A stretch of DNA of 64,000 nucleotides from Roseiarcus sp036489975 (GTDB lineage Bacteria; Pseudomonadota; Alphaproteobacteria; Rhizobiales; Beijerinckiaceae), in contig DASXES010000071.1 of NCBI GenBank assembly GCA_036489975.1, positions 54,373 through 118,372 of the forward strand. Reading direction: 5' to 3'. The number at the start of each line of letters is the position of its first letter. Within the stretch, counting starts at the first letter, position 1. Shown here piece after piece: positions 38,444-47,798 of the stretch. The position numbers and the translations under genes were made by a program. The notes below the pieces were generated by a model, which saw only the letters and a program-made list of their open reading frames with translations, ran no database searches and was not told the DNA's origin.

Positions 38444-41400
38444 CTAAAGTCCGCCGGAGTTTACCAGAGCGACGGAGGTTCGGTCGAGAGCGCCGGCGAC
38501 CACATCGCCGTCGCGAAGCTCCCTTCCGCGCGTTTGGGGATCCTCCGAAAGAACGAGCGCGATCTCCTTGTGAACGGCTGCGACGGTCTGATGGAGCACG
38601 GCGATGGCCTCGCTGCGTGACCGCGCCGCGCGGACGCGGCGTGCGCCTTCGGCTACGATCGCCGGAACATTCCGCAAAGCCGGCGGCAGCCGCGGCGCGA
38701 GGATTCTGAGCTTGGCGGCGTATTCGTCGAGGGCGTCGGCGATCGTCGCCTGAGTCAGGTTCTGGCAGCGGCGGAAGTAGTTCTCGAGCGACTGCGAGAT
38801 CGCCCGAAGCGCCTGATCCGGATCGCTCAACCGATTAGGGTCCGGCAGCGAGGGCGGTTCGTTGCACGCCACGGTGAAGTGCGGGAGCACCTGTTCGTAG
38901 CCGCCGACGTCGTACTCGGTCTGGGCCGGGTTGTTGATCAGCGTCAGGCCCGGCAGGAAGCCGGGGTCGAACGGTAGGACCGCTGTCGGCTTGACCGTAA
39001 GCGTTCCGGGCGAGTTGCCTGAGGCAGCGATGGCGTAGTTCGGGTTCGACAGCGCCGTCACGAGCTGGGCGTACTGGCCGACCGGGGTGAACGGATTGAG
39101 CGGGATCAGGAGCGAGCCCAAGAATGCCCCAACGGTCGGATCGACCGTATCGCCGGGAAGCACGCCGAACAGCGAGGCTGCGCCGAGGATCGGCGTCGTT
39201 CCGAAGAACGAGCTTGAATTGGCGACGCTATAGGTGATCGCGAGCGGGTCGACCGTAAGCCGGCCAGCGGAATTGAGGGCGAGCGCGTACCTGTCCGAGA
39301 CCGTGAAGCTGCCAGGCGCGACCGTGATCTCATACGGGCTGCCCGCGACGGGCGCCGTGGCGGGCGATCCGAGCGAGGTGACGCTCGGCGTTCCCGTGAA
39401 GATCGCGGCCGCTGTGTCGGCAAGGTAGGCGCCAGAGGGGTCGGCGGGCTGCAGGCCGGTGATGACATAGTCGGTTGCGACCCGGGACGTGACATCCTGG
39501 CCGTAGGTCTTGGCGTCGTTGGTCGAGGTGACGGTGATCGTCGGCTGGAAGGCGAAGACGTAGCGGTTGCCCGCCGCCGTCACCGGCTCGCCGAAGGTCG
39601 TGTTCCACACCGCGGTATTGCCGCTGTCGAGACCGTTGAAGACGTCGCCGGTCGGCGAGGCCGAATAGATGAGCCAGGGATCGACGACGGCGCCCGGACC
39701 GACATTGTTGATGAAATTGCCGGTGGCGGCGAGAACGATCAGCCCGTCGGGGGTAAAGTTATGGACGGGTGAATTCACCGTCAGATTGCCGGCGGTCGTG
39801 ACCTGGATCTCGGAGTCGGGGGCTCCGAACACGCCCGAGGCCACGCCCGACGCCGTCGCGGTTCCTGGCGTCGTCGTTTCCGACGACGTGACATAGTTTA
39901 CGGTTCCGATGGTCAGTCCGGCGCCGGCGGTGTTGGCGAATTCGAAATTGCCGGGCGCGGCGCCCGCGAGGGTTCCCACCGCGTTATTGGGATTGTTCAG
40001 GAGGACATCGCCCGTTCCGTCGGTTCCAGGGTGGGCGTATAGCGCAAGCCCCCGCACCGGTCCTGTCTGAGTGATCGATCCCGTTATGGTCTCCAGCGCG
40101 ATCGAGCCAGCGGCGCTCGTGATCCCGGCCGCTCCCACATCAAGCGCGCCGCTGTTGAACAAACTGAAGCCTCCCGGCGCCGAACCCGAAACCGAGCCGA
40201 CCGTATTGAAAAGAGTGAGCGCGACCCGTCCGGCGGATGATGTCGCGCTAAGGGTCGGCGCCACGATCGACCCTTCTGAGATATCAGGAATGGTCTCTTC
40301 AAGGATGTCGCCGCCGGCGGCCAGGCTCAATGACGAGCCCGGGCCCGAGGCGGTGATTGAATTCGCAATCAATATGCGATTGGCGGCTTCGAGCGTCAGC
40401 GAATTGGCCAACGCCCATGTCACCGGCGCCGAAACGGTGATGTTTCCTGTGGACGGACCGTCGCTGGCAGTCGAAACAACAACGTTTGACAAGCCGAGCT
40501 GGTTCTCGAGCGTCGCCGTGCTAAGGAACGACGTCGCGGGGGCGGGGGTCCCGGTGAAAACCCAGTCGCCGGCGCTCGAAAATGAACCTCCGACATCGTC
40601 GCAATCGTCACAAATAATGACATCGGTAGGATCCAGCAGCAGCGTCCCGGTCTTGCCCTTCGGCGCGGTGAGGTCCGCGCTTCCCGTGAAATTGAGCATG
40701 CCGTGGGTCGCCGGATTGGCGGAAACTTCCGCATAGCCGCCGTCGCCGCCGCGCGGGCCGCCAGTCGCCGTGATCTTCCCGGCGAAATTGGTTGTCGCGT
40801 TCGACCACACCGCGACCGTGCCGCCGTCGCCCGATGCCGTCGCGCTGGCGTTCAGCGTCGAAGCCTTGTCGATCGTCGTCGTCTGGGCCGATGTAAGGTC
40901 GCTGGCGCCGTGGAAATCGCCGCCGATCCGGATGGCGCCGCCGCCCGTCGCGCCGGACGCTTCCACCAAAGACGAGACGAGCCTGACCGCATGCGTCGCC
41001 GTCACGGTGACCGTGCCGCCCCGCCCCTTGGCGCTGCTCGCCGCGAGCTTGGCCTGACGCAAGGCCACGTCGTGGCCGCGAATCGCGATCGTTCCTCCCG
41101 CCTTCCGGCCTGAGGCCCTGAGTCGTCCTGTCACGGAAACGTCCCCGCCGGGGCCGCCGCCGAGAATGATCGAACCGCCGCTCGCCCGCGCCGAAGTCAC
41201 CGACAATGTGCCCGGCACGTTGACCGCATTGCGGATCGCTTGCGCCACCGTCGCCGCCCTGAGCTGCACCGATCCGCCCGCCGCGCGAACCTTACCTGAG
41301 ACGTCGATGAGCGCCTTGCCATCGGCCGTCTTCGTATCCGTCGGGACGGCGACCTGAAGAAAATTGTCGCCGGTCAGGTTCAGCGTCGCCTGCTCGCCCG

Positions 41401-42001
41401 AACCCATGGCCACCTTGCCCAACGGCACGGAGACGACGCCCGAATTCGACACCGTGCCGCCGAGGAGGCCGACGAAGCCGCCCGGCGCGGTCGTGATCGA
41501 GCCGGCGTTCGACACGCCTGCGGAAGCGCCATTGCCGACAAAGTTGAGATTGCCCTTGTTGAAGTCGCTGTCGGCTATGCCAAGCGTGGAAGCGACAAAC
41601 CCCCCGCCGGTCTGAACAGCGCCGGACTTGGTGATCGCGATCCCGTTCGGGTTGACGAGATAGACCTGGCCGTTGGCCTGCAGTCGGCCTGCGATCGTCG
41701 ATGGGGTCGAGCCGGTGACCCGGTTCAGAATTGCGGAAGACGAGTTCGGTTGACTGAAGGTGACGCCGTTGGCCTGGCCGATCGAAAAGCTCCCCCAATT
41801 GACGATGGCGCGCGGAGACGTCTGGTTGACCGTCATCGAGCCGCCGGACTGGCCGATCGACGCCGCGCCCGATGTGACGACGCCATGGCTCGGCAGGATA
41901 TTCTGGGCATGGGCAGGACCGAACGCCAACGCCATCGTCGTCGCGAGGGCCACCAAAGCGGCCGGACGGACGGGCGAAAGTCGGTTCCTGGGGAATGGCA
42001 T
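38444..42001 (-). CDS. TpsA exoprotein, filamentous haemagglutinin family
   Basis: A 1185-aa secreted protein. After a signal peptide (ALATTMALAFGPAHA) the first ~250 residues form the TPS secretion domain (QNILPSHGVVTSGAASIG; NPNGIAITKSGAV; GGFVGLLGG), recognised by TpsB. The middle is a beta-helix-like region rich in Gly/Thr/Ser and ends in MBG/YDG-type repeats (TYGQDVTS near residues 835-845). The motif IICDDCDD is near residue 463. The last ~150 residues differ: they are helical and charged (ALDEYAAKLRILAPRLPPAL; VRAARSRSEAIAVLHQ) and hold a cysteine pair near residues 1045 and 1078. It is 35 bases downstream of tpsB. Likely an adhesin or surface layer component; target unknown. Confidence 0.88.
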   Translation of the reverse strand: MPFPRNRLSPVRPAALVALATTMALAFGPAHAQNILPSHGVVTSGAASIGQSGGSMTVNQTSPRAIVNWGSFSIGQANGVTFSQPNSSSAILNRVTGSTPSTIAGRLQANGQVYLVNPNGIAITKSGAVQTGGGFVASTLGIADSDFNKGNLNFVGNGASAGVSNAGSITTAPGGFVGLLGGTVSNSGVVSVPLGKVAMGSGEQATLNLTGDNFLQVAVPTDTKTADGKALIDVSGKVRAAGGSVQLRAATVAQAIRNAVNVPGTLSVTSARASGGSIILGGGPGGDVSVTGRLRASGRKAGGTIAIRGHDVALRQAKLAASSAKGRGGTVTVTATHAVRLVSSLVEASGATGGGAIRIGGDFHGASDLTSAQTTTIDKASTLNASATASGDGGTVAVWSNATTNFAGKITATGGPRGGDGGYAEVSANPATHGMLNFTGSADLTAPKGKTGTLLLDPTDVIICDDCDDVGGSFSSAGDWVFTGTPAPATSFLSTATLENQLGLSNVVVSTASDGPSTGNITVSAPVTWALANSLTLEAANRILIANSITASGPGSSLSLAAGGDILEETIPDISEGSIVAPTLSATSSAGRVALTLFNTVGSVSGSAPGGFSLFNSGALDVGAAGITSAAGSIALETITGSITQTGPVRGLALYAHPGTDGTGDVLLNNPNNAVGTLAGAAPGNFEFANTAGAGLTIGTVNYVTSSETTTPGTATASGVASGVFGAPDSEIQVTTAGNLTVNSPVHNFTPDGLIVLAATGNFINNVGPGAVVDPWLIYSASPTGDVFNGLDSGNTAVWNTTFGEPVTAAGNRYVFAFQPTITVTSTNDAKTYGQDVTSRVATDYVITGLQPADPSGAYLADTAAAIFTGTPSVTSLGSPATAPVAGSPYEITVAPGSFTVSDRYALALNSAGRLTVDPLAITYSVANSSSFFGTTPILGAASLFGVLPGDTVDPTVGAFLGSLLIPLNPFTPVGQYAQLVTALSNPNYAIAASGNSPGTLTVKPTAVLPFDPGFLPGLTLINNPAQTEYDVGGYEQVLPHFTVACNEPPSLPDPNRLSDPDQALRAISQSLENYFRRCQNLTQATIADALDEYAAKLRILAPRLPPALRNVPAIVAEGARRVRAARSRSEAIAVLHQTVAAVHKEIALVLSEDPQTRGRELRDGDVVAGALDRTSVALVNSGGL

Positions 42002-42036
42002 CCTCTAGCCCCGTTTGAACATCGACAGCGCAATCC

Positions 42037-43788
42037 TCAGAAATTCACGGCGAAGCCGACATTGCCGCGATACACTTGTCCCTCGCCGACGACGTTCGAG
42101 AAACCGCGAGCGAGCTCGATGGTGAATGTCGCGCCGAGCGGCAGGACTGTCCCGGCAGCGTCCGCGCCGACACGCAGGCCGACGCCAAACGACTCGGCGC
42201 TGATGTGCCCCGGCTGCACCAGCGTCGGCTCGTCGATCCAGCCTTGCGAAGCGGCTCCGAAGATGTACGGCGAGACGGTTGCTCGCCCCTGCGCCCAGCC
42301 AAACGGGTAGGGCCGCTGGATCTCGCCGCGCAGCGTCGCGCCTTCGTCGGCGCTGAACGTACCGAGCGGATAGGCGGAGGCGGCCTGAAGCCCATCGAGC
42401 GAGAATTGCTCCGCAATGAACAGCGGATGGCCAAAGCTCGTCTGCGCCTGACCGATAAGAGCGGCCTGCAAATCGTAAGCCAGGGGCTGCGTCCAGGTCG
42501 CGTCGAGACCGAGCTTGCTGAAGGTCGGGAACGCGCCCTGCTGCGAGAGCGGGACGCCGGTCAGAGCGGCCTGCGTCTCGCTGCGTCCGCCCAGACCCTG
42601 GGAGAAGACGAGGGTCCCTGCCAGCAGCCCCGCGGGCAGACGCAGATGATCTTCGAGCTGAAGCCGCGCGACATTGTACTGGTCGTCATAGATATCGGTG
42701 TTGAATCCGATCGGCGTGAGATGTTCCTGGGCCCACTCGTAGGTCGCCTGGAACGTCAGCGCCTGGGCGCGAGTGAGAATCAGCGGATAACTCGCGCGCA
42801 GGTCGAAGCGCTGATAATAGCCGACGTCCGGCGGCGCCCCGGGAAACGGCGTCGGCCGCGTCACCGAGTTGGTGTATTCCGGGTTGATCTTGAAGCCGTC
42901 GATGCCGATCGGCAGTATGGCCCCGACGCCCAGAAGCTGCATTGGCGTCGTCGCGTCGAAGACCTTACCCAGATTGTAGCCGGTGGACGCGGCGCCATAA
43001 AGCTGCTCGCCGTATCCGAACGGGCTGTTGATCGCGAGCGCGCCGTTCAGCTCCCAATTTCCAAGCGACGCCGGCAGCCGGTTGTCGACCCCGACGGTCC
43101 CCGCGACAATGTTGTGGGTCGCCTCCAGGACGAGGAGCGTTCCACCGGGCTCGGCCCCGCGGGCAATCGTCGAACTTAGGACAAGCCCCGGAACGTCAGA
43201 CGCCAGGATCAGCCGGCGCTCGATCTCGGCGAGTGTGACGTGGCGCTTGCCGATCAGCGAAGCAAGGCGCGCCTGAACCAGCGCGCGCTGCTTTTCCGGA
43301 ACGCCTTTGACGTCGACGCTCTCGACAAATCCGTCAATGACGACAAGGCGAAGCGTCCCGCCGTTCTTGAGCTGCTGCGGGGGCACCGCGACGCGAACCA
43401 GCACGTAGCCGAGCGCCGCGTAGGCCTGTTCGATTGCGTTGGCGGCGGCGAAGATCTCAGCGACACTTGTCCTGCCGCCTCTGAGTTTCGCGGTGATGGC
43501 CGCGGTCGCCGCTGCGAGTTCCGGAAAGCCGCCTTCCACCGACACATTCGAAATGGCGACCGAGAGCTTCGCCGCGTTTGGCGGCGCCGCGAGTCCCGCC
43601 GGAGTGCTCAGAATGATCGCGCCCGATGGACCGGACGGCGGCGCCAGCGTGCTCGGCGTCACTCGCGACGGCGCCACCGCCTGTCCGTTTGCGAGGCTTG
43701 TCGTCATGGAAAGAGCGGCAGCCGCCACGGCTGTTCCCGCCCCCCACTTCGGGAGCAGACGCCGTGCGCTGCCCACTTCAAGGCCCAA
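42037..43788 (-). CDS. TpsB outer-membrane transporter (ShlB/FhaC/HecB family)
   Basis: A 583-aa two-partner secretion pore. The signal region (WGAGTAVAAAALSMTTSLANG) is followed by a POTRA domain (ISNVSVEGGFPELAAATAAI; AYAALGYVLVRVAVPPQQLK; DGFVESVDVKGVPEKQRALV) and a 16-strand-type barrel that ends in the outer-membrane signature with terminal phenylalanine (GNVGFAVNF). It exports the TpsA encoded 35 bases downstream. TTG 43788 is the only start of the open frame; GTG 43776 is the alternative, and neither has a strong ribosome site. The 228 bases to tdh (divergent) must carry the operon promoter; I see no recognisable operator. Confidence 0.9.
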   Translation of the reverse strand: MGLEVGSARRLLPKWGAGTAVAAAALSMTTSLANGQAVAPSRVTPSTLAPPSGPSGAIILSTPAGLAAPPNAAKLSVAISNVSVEGGFPELAAATAAITAKLRGGRTSVAEIFAAANAIEQAYAALGYVLVRVAVPPQQLKNGGTLRLVVIDGFVESVDVKGVPEKQRALVQARLASLIGKRHVTLAEIERRLILASDVPGLVLSSTIARGAEPGGTLLVLEATHNIVAGTVGVDNRLPASLGNWELNGALAINSPFGYGEQLYGAASTGYNLGKVFDATTPMQLLGVGAILPIGIDGFKINPEYTNSVTRPTPFPGAPPDVGYYQRFDLRASYPLILTRAQALTFQATYEWAQEHLTPIGFNTDIYDDQYNVARLQLEDHLRLPAGLLAGTLVFSQGLGGRSETQAALTGVPLSQQGAFPTFSKLGLDATWTQPLAYDLQAALIGQAQTSFGHPLFIAEQFSLDGLQAASAYPLGTFSADEGATLRGEIQRPYPFGWAQGRATVSPYIFGAASQGWIDEPTLVQPGHISAESFGVGLRVGADAAGTVLPLGATFTIELARGFSNVVGEGQVYRGNVGFAVNF

Positions 43789-44016
43789 GCTGCCGCCCCA
43801 CCGCTGCCGCTGCTGGTGATTACAAGTTCATCAGCGGACCCAGAAAGGCAACTTCTTTGTGGCGAGCGCCGGCAGAATTCAGGCGAAGACGTGTCGAAAT
43901 ATCGCCTCTGTAACATGCAGGGCACACCCTCGGGCGGGCAGGGCCGGGGCTGTTGGGGGCAATCGGTCGCGAGCCCGCTTTGACCGGGAGGCCGCCACGC
44001 CCTATTTCAGTTCGCC

Positions 44017-45063
44017 ATGCGCGCCCTCGTGAAGCAGAAGCCGGAGCCGGGCCTGTGGCTCGAAGATGAGCCGATTCCCGAGATCGGTCCCGACGATGTG
44101 CTGGTGAAGGTCCACAAGACCGGCATCTGCGGCACCGACATCCACATCTTCAACTGGGACGAGTGGGCGCAGAAGACGATCCCGACGCCGATGACGGTCG
44201 GCCACGAATATGCGGGTGTGATCGCCGAACTCGGGGCCAATGTGCGACGCCTCAAGGTCGGGCAGCGCGTATCGGGCGAAGGCCATGTGATCGGGATGAG
44301 AAGTCGCGCCGCGCGCGGCGGGCGCTATCATCTCGATCCGGAGACGCGCGGCATCGGCGTCAACATACCCGGCGCCTTCGCTGAATACGTGCGGGTGCCC
44401 GCCTTCAACATCGTGCCCTTGCCCGACGACGTCGACGACGAGCTCGGCGCGATCCTCGATCCGCTGGGCAATGCGGTCCATACAGCGCTGTCTTTTGACC
44501 TCGTCGGCGAGGACGTTCTCATCACGGGGGCCGGGCCGATCGGCATCATGGCTGGCGCGGTCGCGCGCCATATCGGCGCAAGGCATGTCGTGATCACCGA
44601 CATCAACCCGAAGCGCCTCAAGCTCGCGGAAGAGGTCGCCGACGTGGTCGCGGTCGACGTGTCGAAGACGGATCTCAAGGAGACGATGAGCCGCCTCAAG
44701 ATGACCGAGGGCTTCGATGTCGTGCTCGAAATGAGCGGCGCGCCAGCCGCCTTCGATCAATTGTTCGACGCCATCATCACCGGCGGCCGGGTCGCGCTGC
44801 TCGGCCTGCCCGCGAAGCCAACGCTCATCGACTGGAACAAGGTCATCTTCAAGCAGCTCACCATCAAGGGCATCTATGGGCGCGAGATGTTCGAGACCTG
44901 GCACAAGATGATCGCGATGCTGGAAAGCGGGCTCGACGTGCGCAAGGTCATCACCCATCGCCTGCCGGCGGAAAAATTCCTTGAAGGCTTCGAGATCATG
45001 CGCCGGGGCGAGAGCGGCAAGATCGTACTCGATTGGGAGGGCGCGACCTTCGACTGCCCATGA
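44017..45063 (+). CDS. tdh: L-threonine 3-dehydrogenase, lacking the structural zinc site
   Basis: A 348-aa medium-chain dehydrogenase converting threonine to 2-amino-3-ketobutyrate. Catalytic zinc residues match E. coli numbering: C38 (GICGTD), H63 and E64 (GHEYAG). The NAD site is ITGAGPIGIMAGA. In the E. coli enzyme four cysteines (93, 96, 99, 107) bind a structural zinc; here the corresponding residues are G93, S96, A99 and D107, so that site is absent. I recall the same replacement in other alphaproteobacterial homologues. No kbl (2-amino-3-ketobutyrate CoA ligase) gene is adjacent, unlike in enteric bacteria. It is divergent from the TPS operon. Confidence 0.92.
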   Translation: MRALVKQKPEPGLWLEDEPIPEIGPDDVLVKVHKTGICGTDIHIFNWDEWAQKTIPTPMTVGHEYAGVIAELGANVRRLKVGQRVSGEGHVIGMRSRAARGGRYHLDPETRGIGVNIPGAFAEYVRVPAFNIVPLPDDVDDELGAILDPLGNAVHTALSFDLVGEDVLITGAGPIGIMAGAVARHIGARHVVITDINPKRLKLAEEVADVVAVDVSKTDLKETMSRLKMTEGFDVVLEMSGAPAAFDQLFDAIITGGRVALLGLPAKPTLIDWNKVIFKQLTIKGIYGREMFETWHKMIAMLESGLDVRKVITHRLPAEKFLEGFEIMRRGESGKIVLDWEGATFDCP

Positions 45064-45097
45064 TGATCACGATGTTGGAGGGGCTGGACGAGCTGGG

Positions 45098-46162
45098 TTA
45101 CTGGCTCGACCACCTCACGCGACTTCCGTGGGGATGAGCGACGGCCAGGAGAACCTCGCGCGCGCCGGGCCACAGGGTCATGCGAAGCTCCGGCTGAGAA
45201 TCGAGCCGTAACGGCTCGAACCGCAACCAGGCCAGCGGCGCGGCGGGGGTCGCGCGATCGCCCGCGCGCTCCAGGCTCGCCCGTATATCCGCCTGGGTTT
45301 CCGCCGGCAGATATTGCCACATGATGGAATGATAGAGGACGGTCGCGCGCCCCGCGGCGGGTTCGCGCAACTTTGCTTTGACCCAGTCGGCGGCGTCGGC
45401 TTGCTCGACTCTTGGACCGTAAGAGCGCGCGAGATCGATGGCGCTCTCCAAACGCGACAGGCGCTCGCGCTGGTCGGCCCACACATAGGCCCTGAGGCGG
45501 AGGCGCTGGGCGGGGTCTCCGAGATCGATTGGCGCGATGTCGCAAGCATGACGCTCGATCACTTGGAGTGGGGCGTCGATCGGCGGCGGCGGTCCCTCCC
45601 ACGTCGGCGCGATGCGCACCGCGCTATGGGGATCGCCCCAGCCGGCAGCGCCGAGGTGATAATGATAACGATCCCAAATGGCGTTCAGGCCTGCGCTGGC
45701 TCCGATTTCCAGCAGCCGAAGCGGCAGACCCGTCTCCTTGGCGATCTGCAGAAAGCCTCCGATCAGCACGCCTGATCGACCGACCTCGTTGGTCTGCGGG
45801 GCCGACGACAGAAAGGTGCGAATGGCGCTTTGATGCTCCTGGACGGCGCCCAGCACGACGATGCGCATCTGCGCCATGCTCGTCGGGCTTGGGGGGTAGC
45901 AGGGGACCAGAGCGGGCGCCGACTCGGTCAATCTGAGCGCGTGCAGAGTGCCGGCGATCCTGAGAGGCAAGGCGCCCGCCACCGGATCGCCGGGCCACGC
46001 GCGCACCAGTTCCTCGCTGGCGCCCCCGTCCGCGATGTCGTCTCTGAGGATCGTCAGCAGCCGCGCCGTGAATGGCGAGCCGAGGCTTTCACACCACCCG
46101 ATCTGCTTGGCGAATGCGCCGAGAACTGTTTGCCGAACTTGATCGCTATCTGAACCGCTCAC
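45098..46162 (-). CDS. DUF2332 family protein
   Basis: A protein of about 354 aa. The family, widespread in actinobacteria and proteobacteria, has no established function. Hallmarks here are QIGWCESLGSPFTARLL near the N-terminus, the LEIGASAGLNAIWDRYHYHL segment, which resembles a SAM-binding motif, and VLYHSIMWQYLP. A methyltransferase-like role is therefore possible but unproven. GTG 46162 is chosen because family members begin a few residues before the QIGWC segment; the frame stays open to 46255 with ATG at 46219. It converges with tdh, 34 bases apart. Confidence 0.83.
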   Translation of the reverse strand: MSGSDSDQVRQTVLGAFAKQIGWCESLGSPFTARLLTILRDDIADGGASEELVRAWPGDPVAGALPLRIAGTLHALRLTESAPALVPCYPPSPTSMAQMRIVVLGAVQEHQSAIRTFLSSAPQTNEVGRSGVLIGGFLQIAKETGLPLRLLEIGASAGLNAIWDRYHYHLGAAGWGDPHSAVRIAPTWEGPPPPIDAPLQVIERHACDIAPIDLGDPAQRLRLRAYVWADQRERLSRLESAIDLARSYGPRVEQADAADWVKAKLREPAAGRATVLYHSIMWQYLPAETQADIRASLERAGDRATPAAPLAWLRFEPLRLDSQPELRMTLWPGAREVLLAVAHPHGSRVRWSSQ

Positions 46163-46369
46163 CTGCAAATCCGCTTCAAGTCTGAACGGGCGAACCAGCC
46201 CTCCCACGCGCTCTTGCATGCCTGTCCGATAAGGCAAGGGCGCGGGCAAGCGCAAACTCTACGCTCACAACGCCGCTCGGCCTTCGCCGGCGCGGCGTTT
46301 TGAAATCGATCATCACGGCCGCGAAAGCGCTCGCGTTGACCGCGACGCCCGCAGCGGCGACAAATCGGC

Positions 46370-46753
46370 ATGATCCGCGGCCTGTTCATCCTGCTCGCCT
46401 TTCAGCTCGTCGGCGAGGTTTTGGCGCGCGGGCTCAACCTTCCGGCGCCCGGGCCGGTGATCGGACTTGCCCTGCTCGTGGTCGCCCTCGGCCTCTACCA
46501 GCGCTGGCGCCCGCTCGACGAGGAGGCGCTGGCGGCAAGCGATCTCGGCCAGGCGGCGAGAGGGCTGCTCGCCGCCCTGCCGCTCCTGTTCGTGCCCGCG
46601 GGCGTCGGCGTGGTGCAGTATCTCGGCCTGTTGCGCGAACAGGGACTGGCGCTGGCCGTGGCGCTCGTCGTCTCGACGGTCGCGACGCTCATCGTCACCG
46701 TCGGCGTCTTCCTCCTCGTCAAGCGGCTTACGGCCACGAAAGGCGAGGCATGA
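46370..46753 (+). CDS. CidA/LrgA family membrane protein
   Basis: A 127-aa holin-like protein with four hydrophobic helices (LFILLAFQLVGEVLARG; GPVIGLALLVVALGLY; LLFVPAGVGVVQYLG; AVALVVSTVATLIVTVGVFLL). The LPAPGPVIGL motif marks the CidA/LrgA family. In Staphylococcus these proteins modulate murein hydrolase release; in other bacteria the pair acts in pyruvate or glycolate transport. Its ATG at 46370 overlaps nothing upstream, and its stop overlaps the start of the LrgB gene. Confidence 0.9.
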   Translation: MIRGLFILLAFQLVGEVLARGLNLPAPGPVIGLALLVVALGLYQRWRPLDEEALAASDLGQAARGLLAALPLLFVPAGVGVVQYLGLLREQGLALAVALVVSTVATLIVTVGVFLLVKRLTATKGEA

Positions 46754-47466
46754 CGCCGTTCCGCCTCTGGGTCTATCTGCAGACGACGCCGCTTTTCTGG
46801 CTGACGGCGACGCTCGCGGCTTTTATGCTTGCCGACGCGCTGGCCAAGGCGGCGGGCCGGCGCCCGATCGTCAACAACGTTCTGATCTCTATTGCGCTGC
46901 TTGGGGGGCTGCTCAAGCTCACCGGCGCCGACTATCAGACCTATTTCAAGGGCGCGCAGTTCGTGCATTTCCTGCTCGGGCCGGCGACGGTCGCGCTCGG
47001 CGTGCCGATCTACACCAATTTCGCACTCATCAGGCGCAATGTCTGGCCGCTCGCGGCGGCTCTTCTTGTTGGGGCCGTCGTGGCGATCGCGTCTGCCGTG
47101 CTGGTCGCCAAGAGCCTCGGCGCGCCGCGCGCGGTCTTGATCGCGGTCGCGCCCAAGTCGATCACTGCGGGTGTCGCGATGGCGGTCACTGAGGCGCTCG
47201 GCGGCGCGCCGCCGCTGACCGCCGTTCTGGTCATCGCCACCGGCATCCTCGGCGCGGTCATCGTGACCCCGCTCATGGACGCGCTGGGCGTCACCGATTA
47301 CGCCGCGCGCGGCTTCGCCGTCGGTCTCGCCTCCCATGGCATCGGCACGGCTCGGGCGTTCGCGGTCGATCCGGTCGCGGGCGTGTTCGCCGGCCTCGCC
47401 ATGGGGCTCAACGCGGTCGTCACCCCGGCGGTGATCCCTGTGCTGCTGCCCTGGCTGCTGGGGTGA
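46750..47466 (+). CDS. LrgB/CidB family membrane protein
   Basis: A 238-aa inner-membrane protein with several helices, the partner of the CidA/LrgA-like protein. Family motifs are FKGAQFVHFLLGPATVALGV, APKSITAGVAMAVTE and ASHGIGTARAF. ATG 46750 overlaps the previous stop by four bases, so translation is coupled. The pair may act as a two-component transporter (pyruvate or glycolate/glycerate in characterised cases) or control autolysis. No LytTR or LysR-type regulator is next to it. Confidence 0.92.
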   Translation: MTPFRLWVYLQTTPLFWLTATLAAFMLADALAKAAGRRPIVNNVLISIALLGGLLKLTGADYQTYFKGAQFVHFLLGPATVALGVPIYTNFALIRRNVWPLAAALLVGAVVAIASAVLVAKSLGAPRAVLIAVAPKSITAGVAMAVTEALGGAPPLTAVLVIATGILGAVIVTPLMDALGVTDYAARGFAVGLASHGIGTARAFAVDPVAGVFAGLAMGLNAVVTPAVIPVLLPWLLG

Positions 47467-47470
47467 CCAC

Positions 47471-47797
47471 CTACTTCGCCACGCCCAGGAAAACAGCCAG
47501 CCGCCGCTCAACTTCAACGATCGCGTCAGCGTCCAACCGGCCGAACGCCACGCCGATCTTCGTCCGCATGACCGTCATCGCCTTGTCGATCATAATCTGA
47601 GAGGCTTCGCGAAGCCCGTTGGCTGGCGTCGGCATGATTGTCACACGTAACAGCGGCGCTTCAATGAGGGCGCTCGACACAAGCAACACTGTCACAGTCG
47701 CGTGATCCGCGAACGCGTCAGCTTGGATGACGAGCGCCGGGCGAGGCTTGCCGAAATCGCCCTGAAGAGCGACCGTGACAAAATCACCGCGCTGCAA
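47471..47797 (-). CDS. type II toxin, PemK/MazF family
   Basis: A 108-aa endoribonuclease-type toxin. The opening QRGDFVTVALQGDFGKPRPALVIQ, followed by MIDKAMTVMRTKIG, is characteristic of MazF/PemK. TTG 47797 begins one base after the antitoxin stop and is the best match to family length; the longer frame from ATG 47851 would overlap the antitoxin gene. No strong ribosome site precedes it, which fits translational coupling to the antitoxin. It is presumed to cleave mRNA when unneutralised. Confidence 0.85.
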   Translation of the reverse strand: MQRGDFVTVALQGDFGKPRPALVIQADAFADHATVTVLLVSSALIEAPLLRVTIMPTPANGLREASQIMIDKAMTVMRTKIGVAFGRLDADAIVEVERRLAVFLGVAK

Positions 47798-47798
47798 C

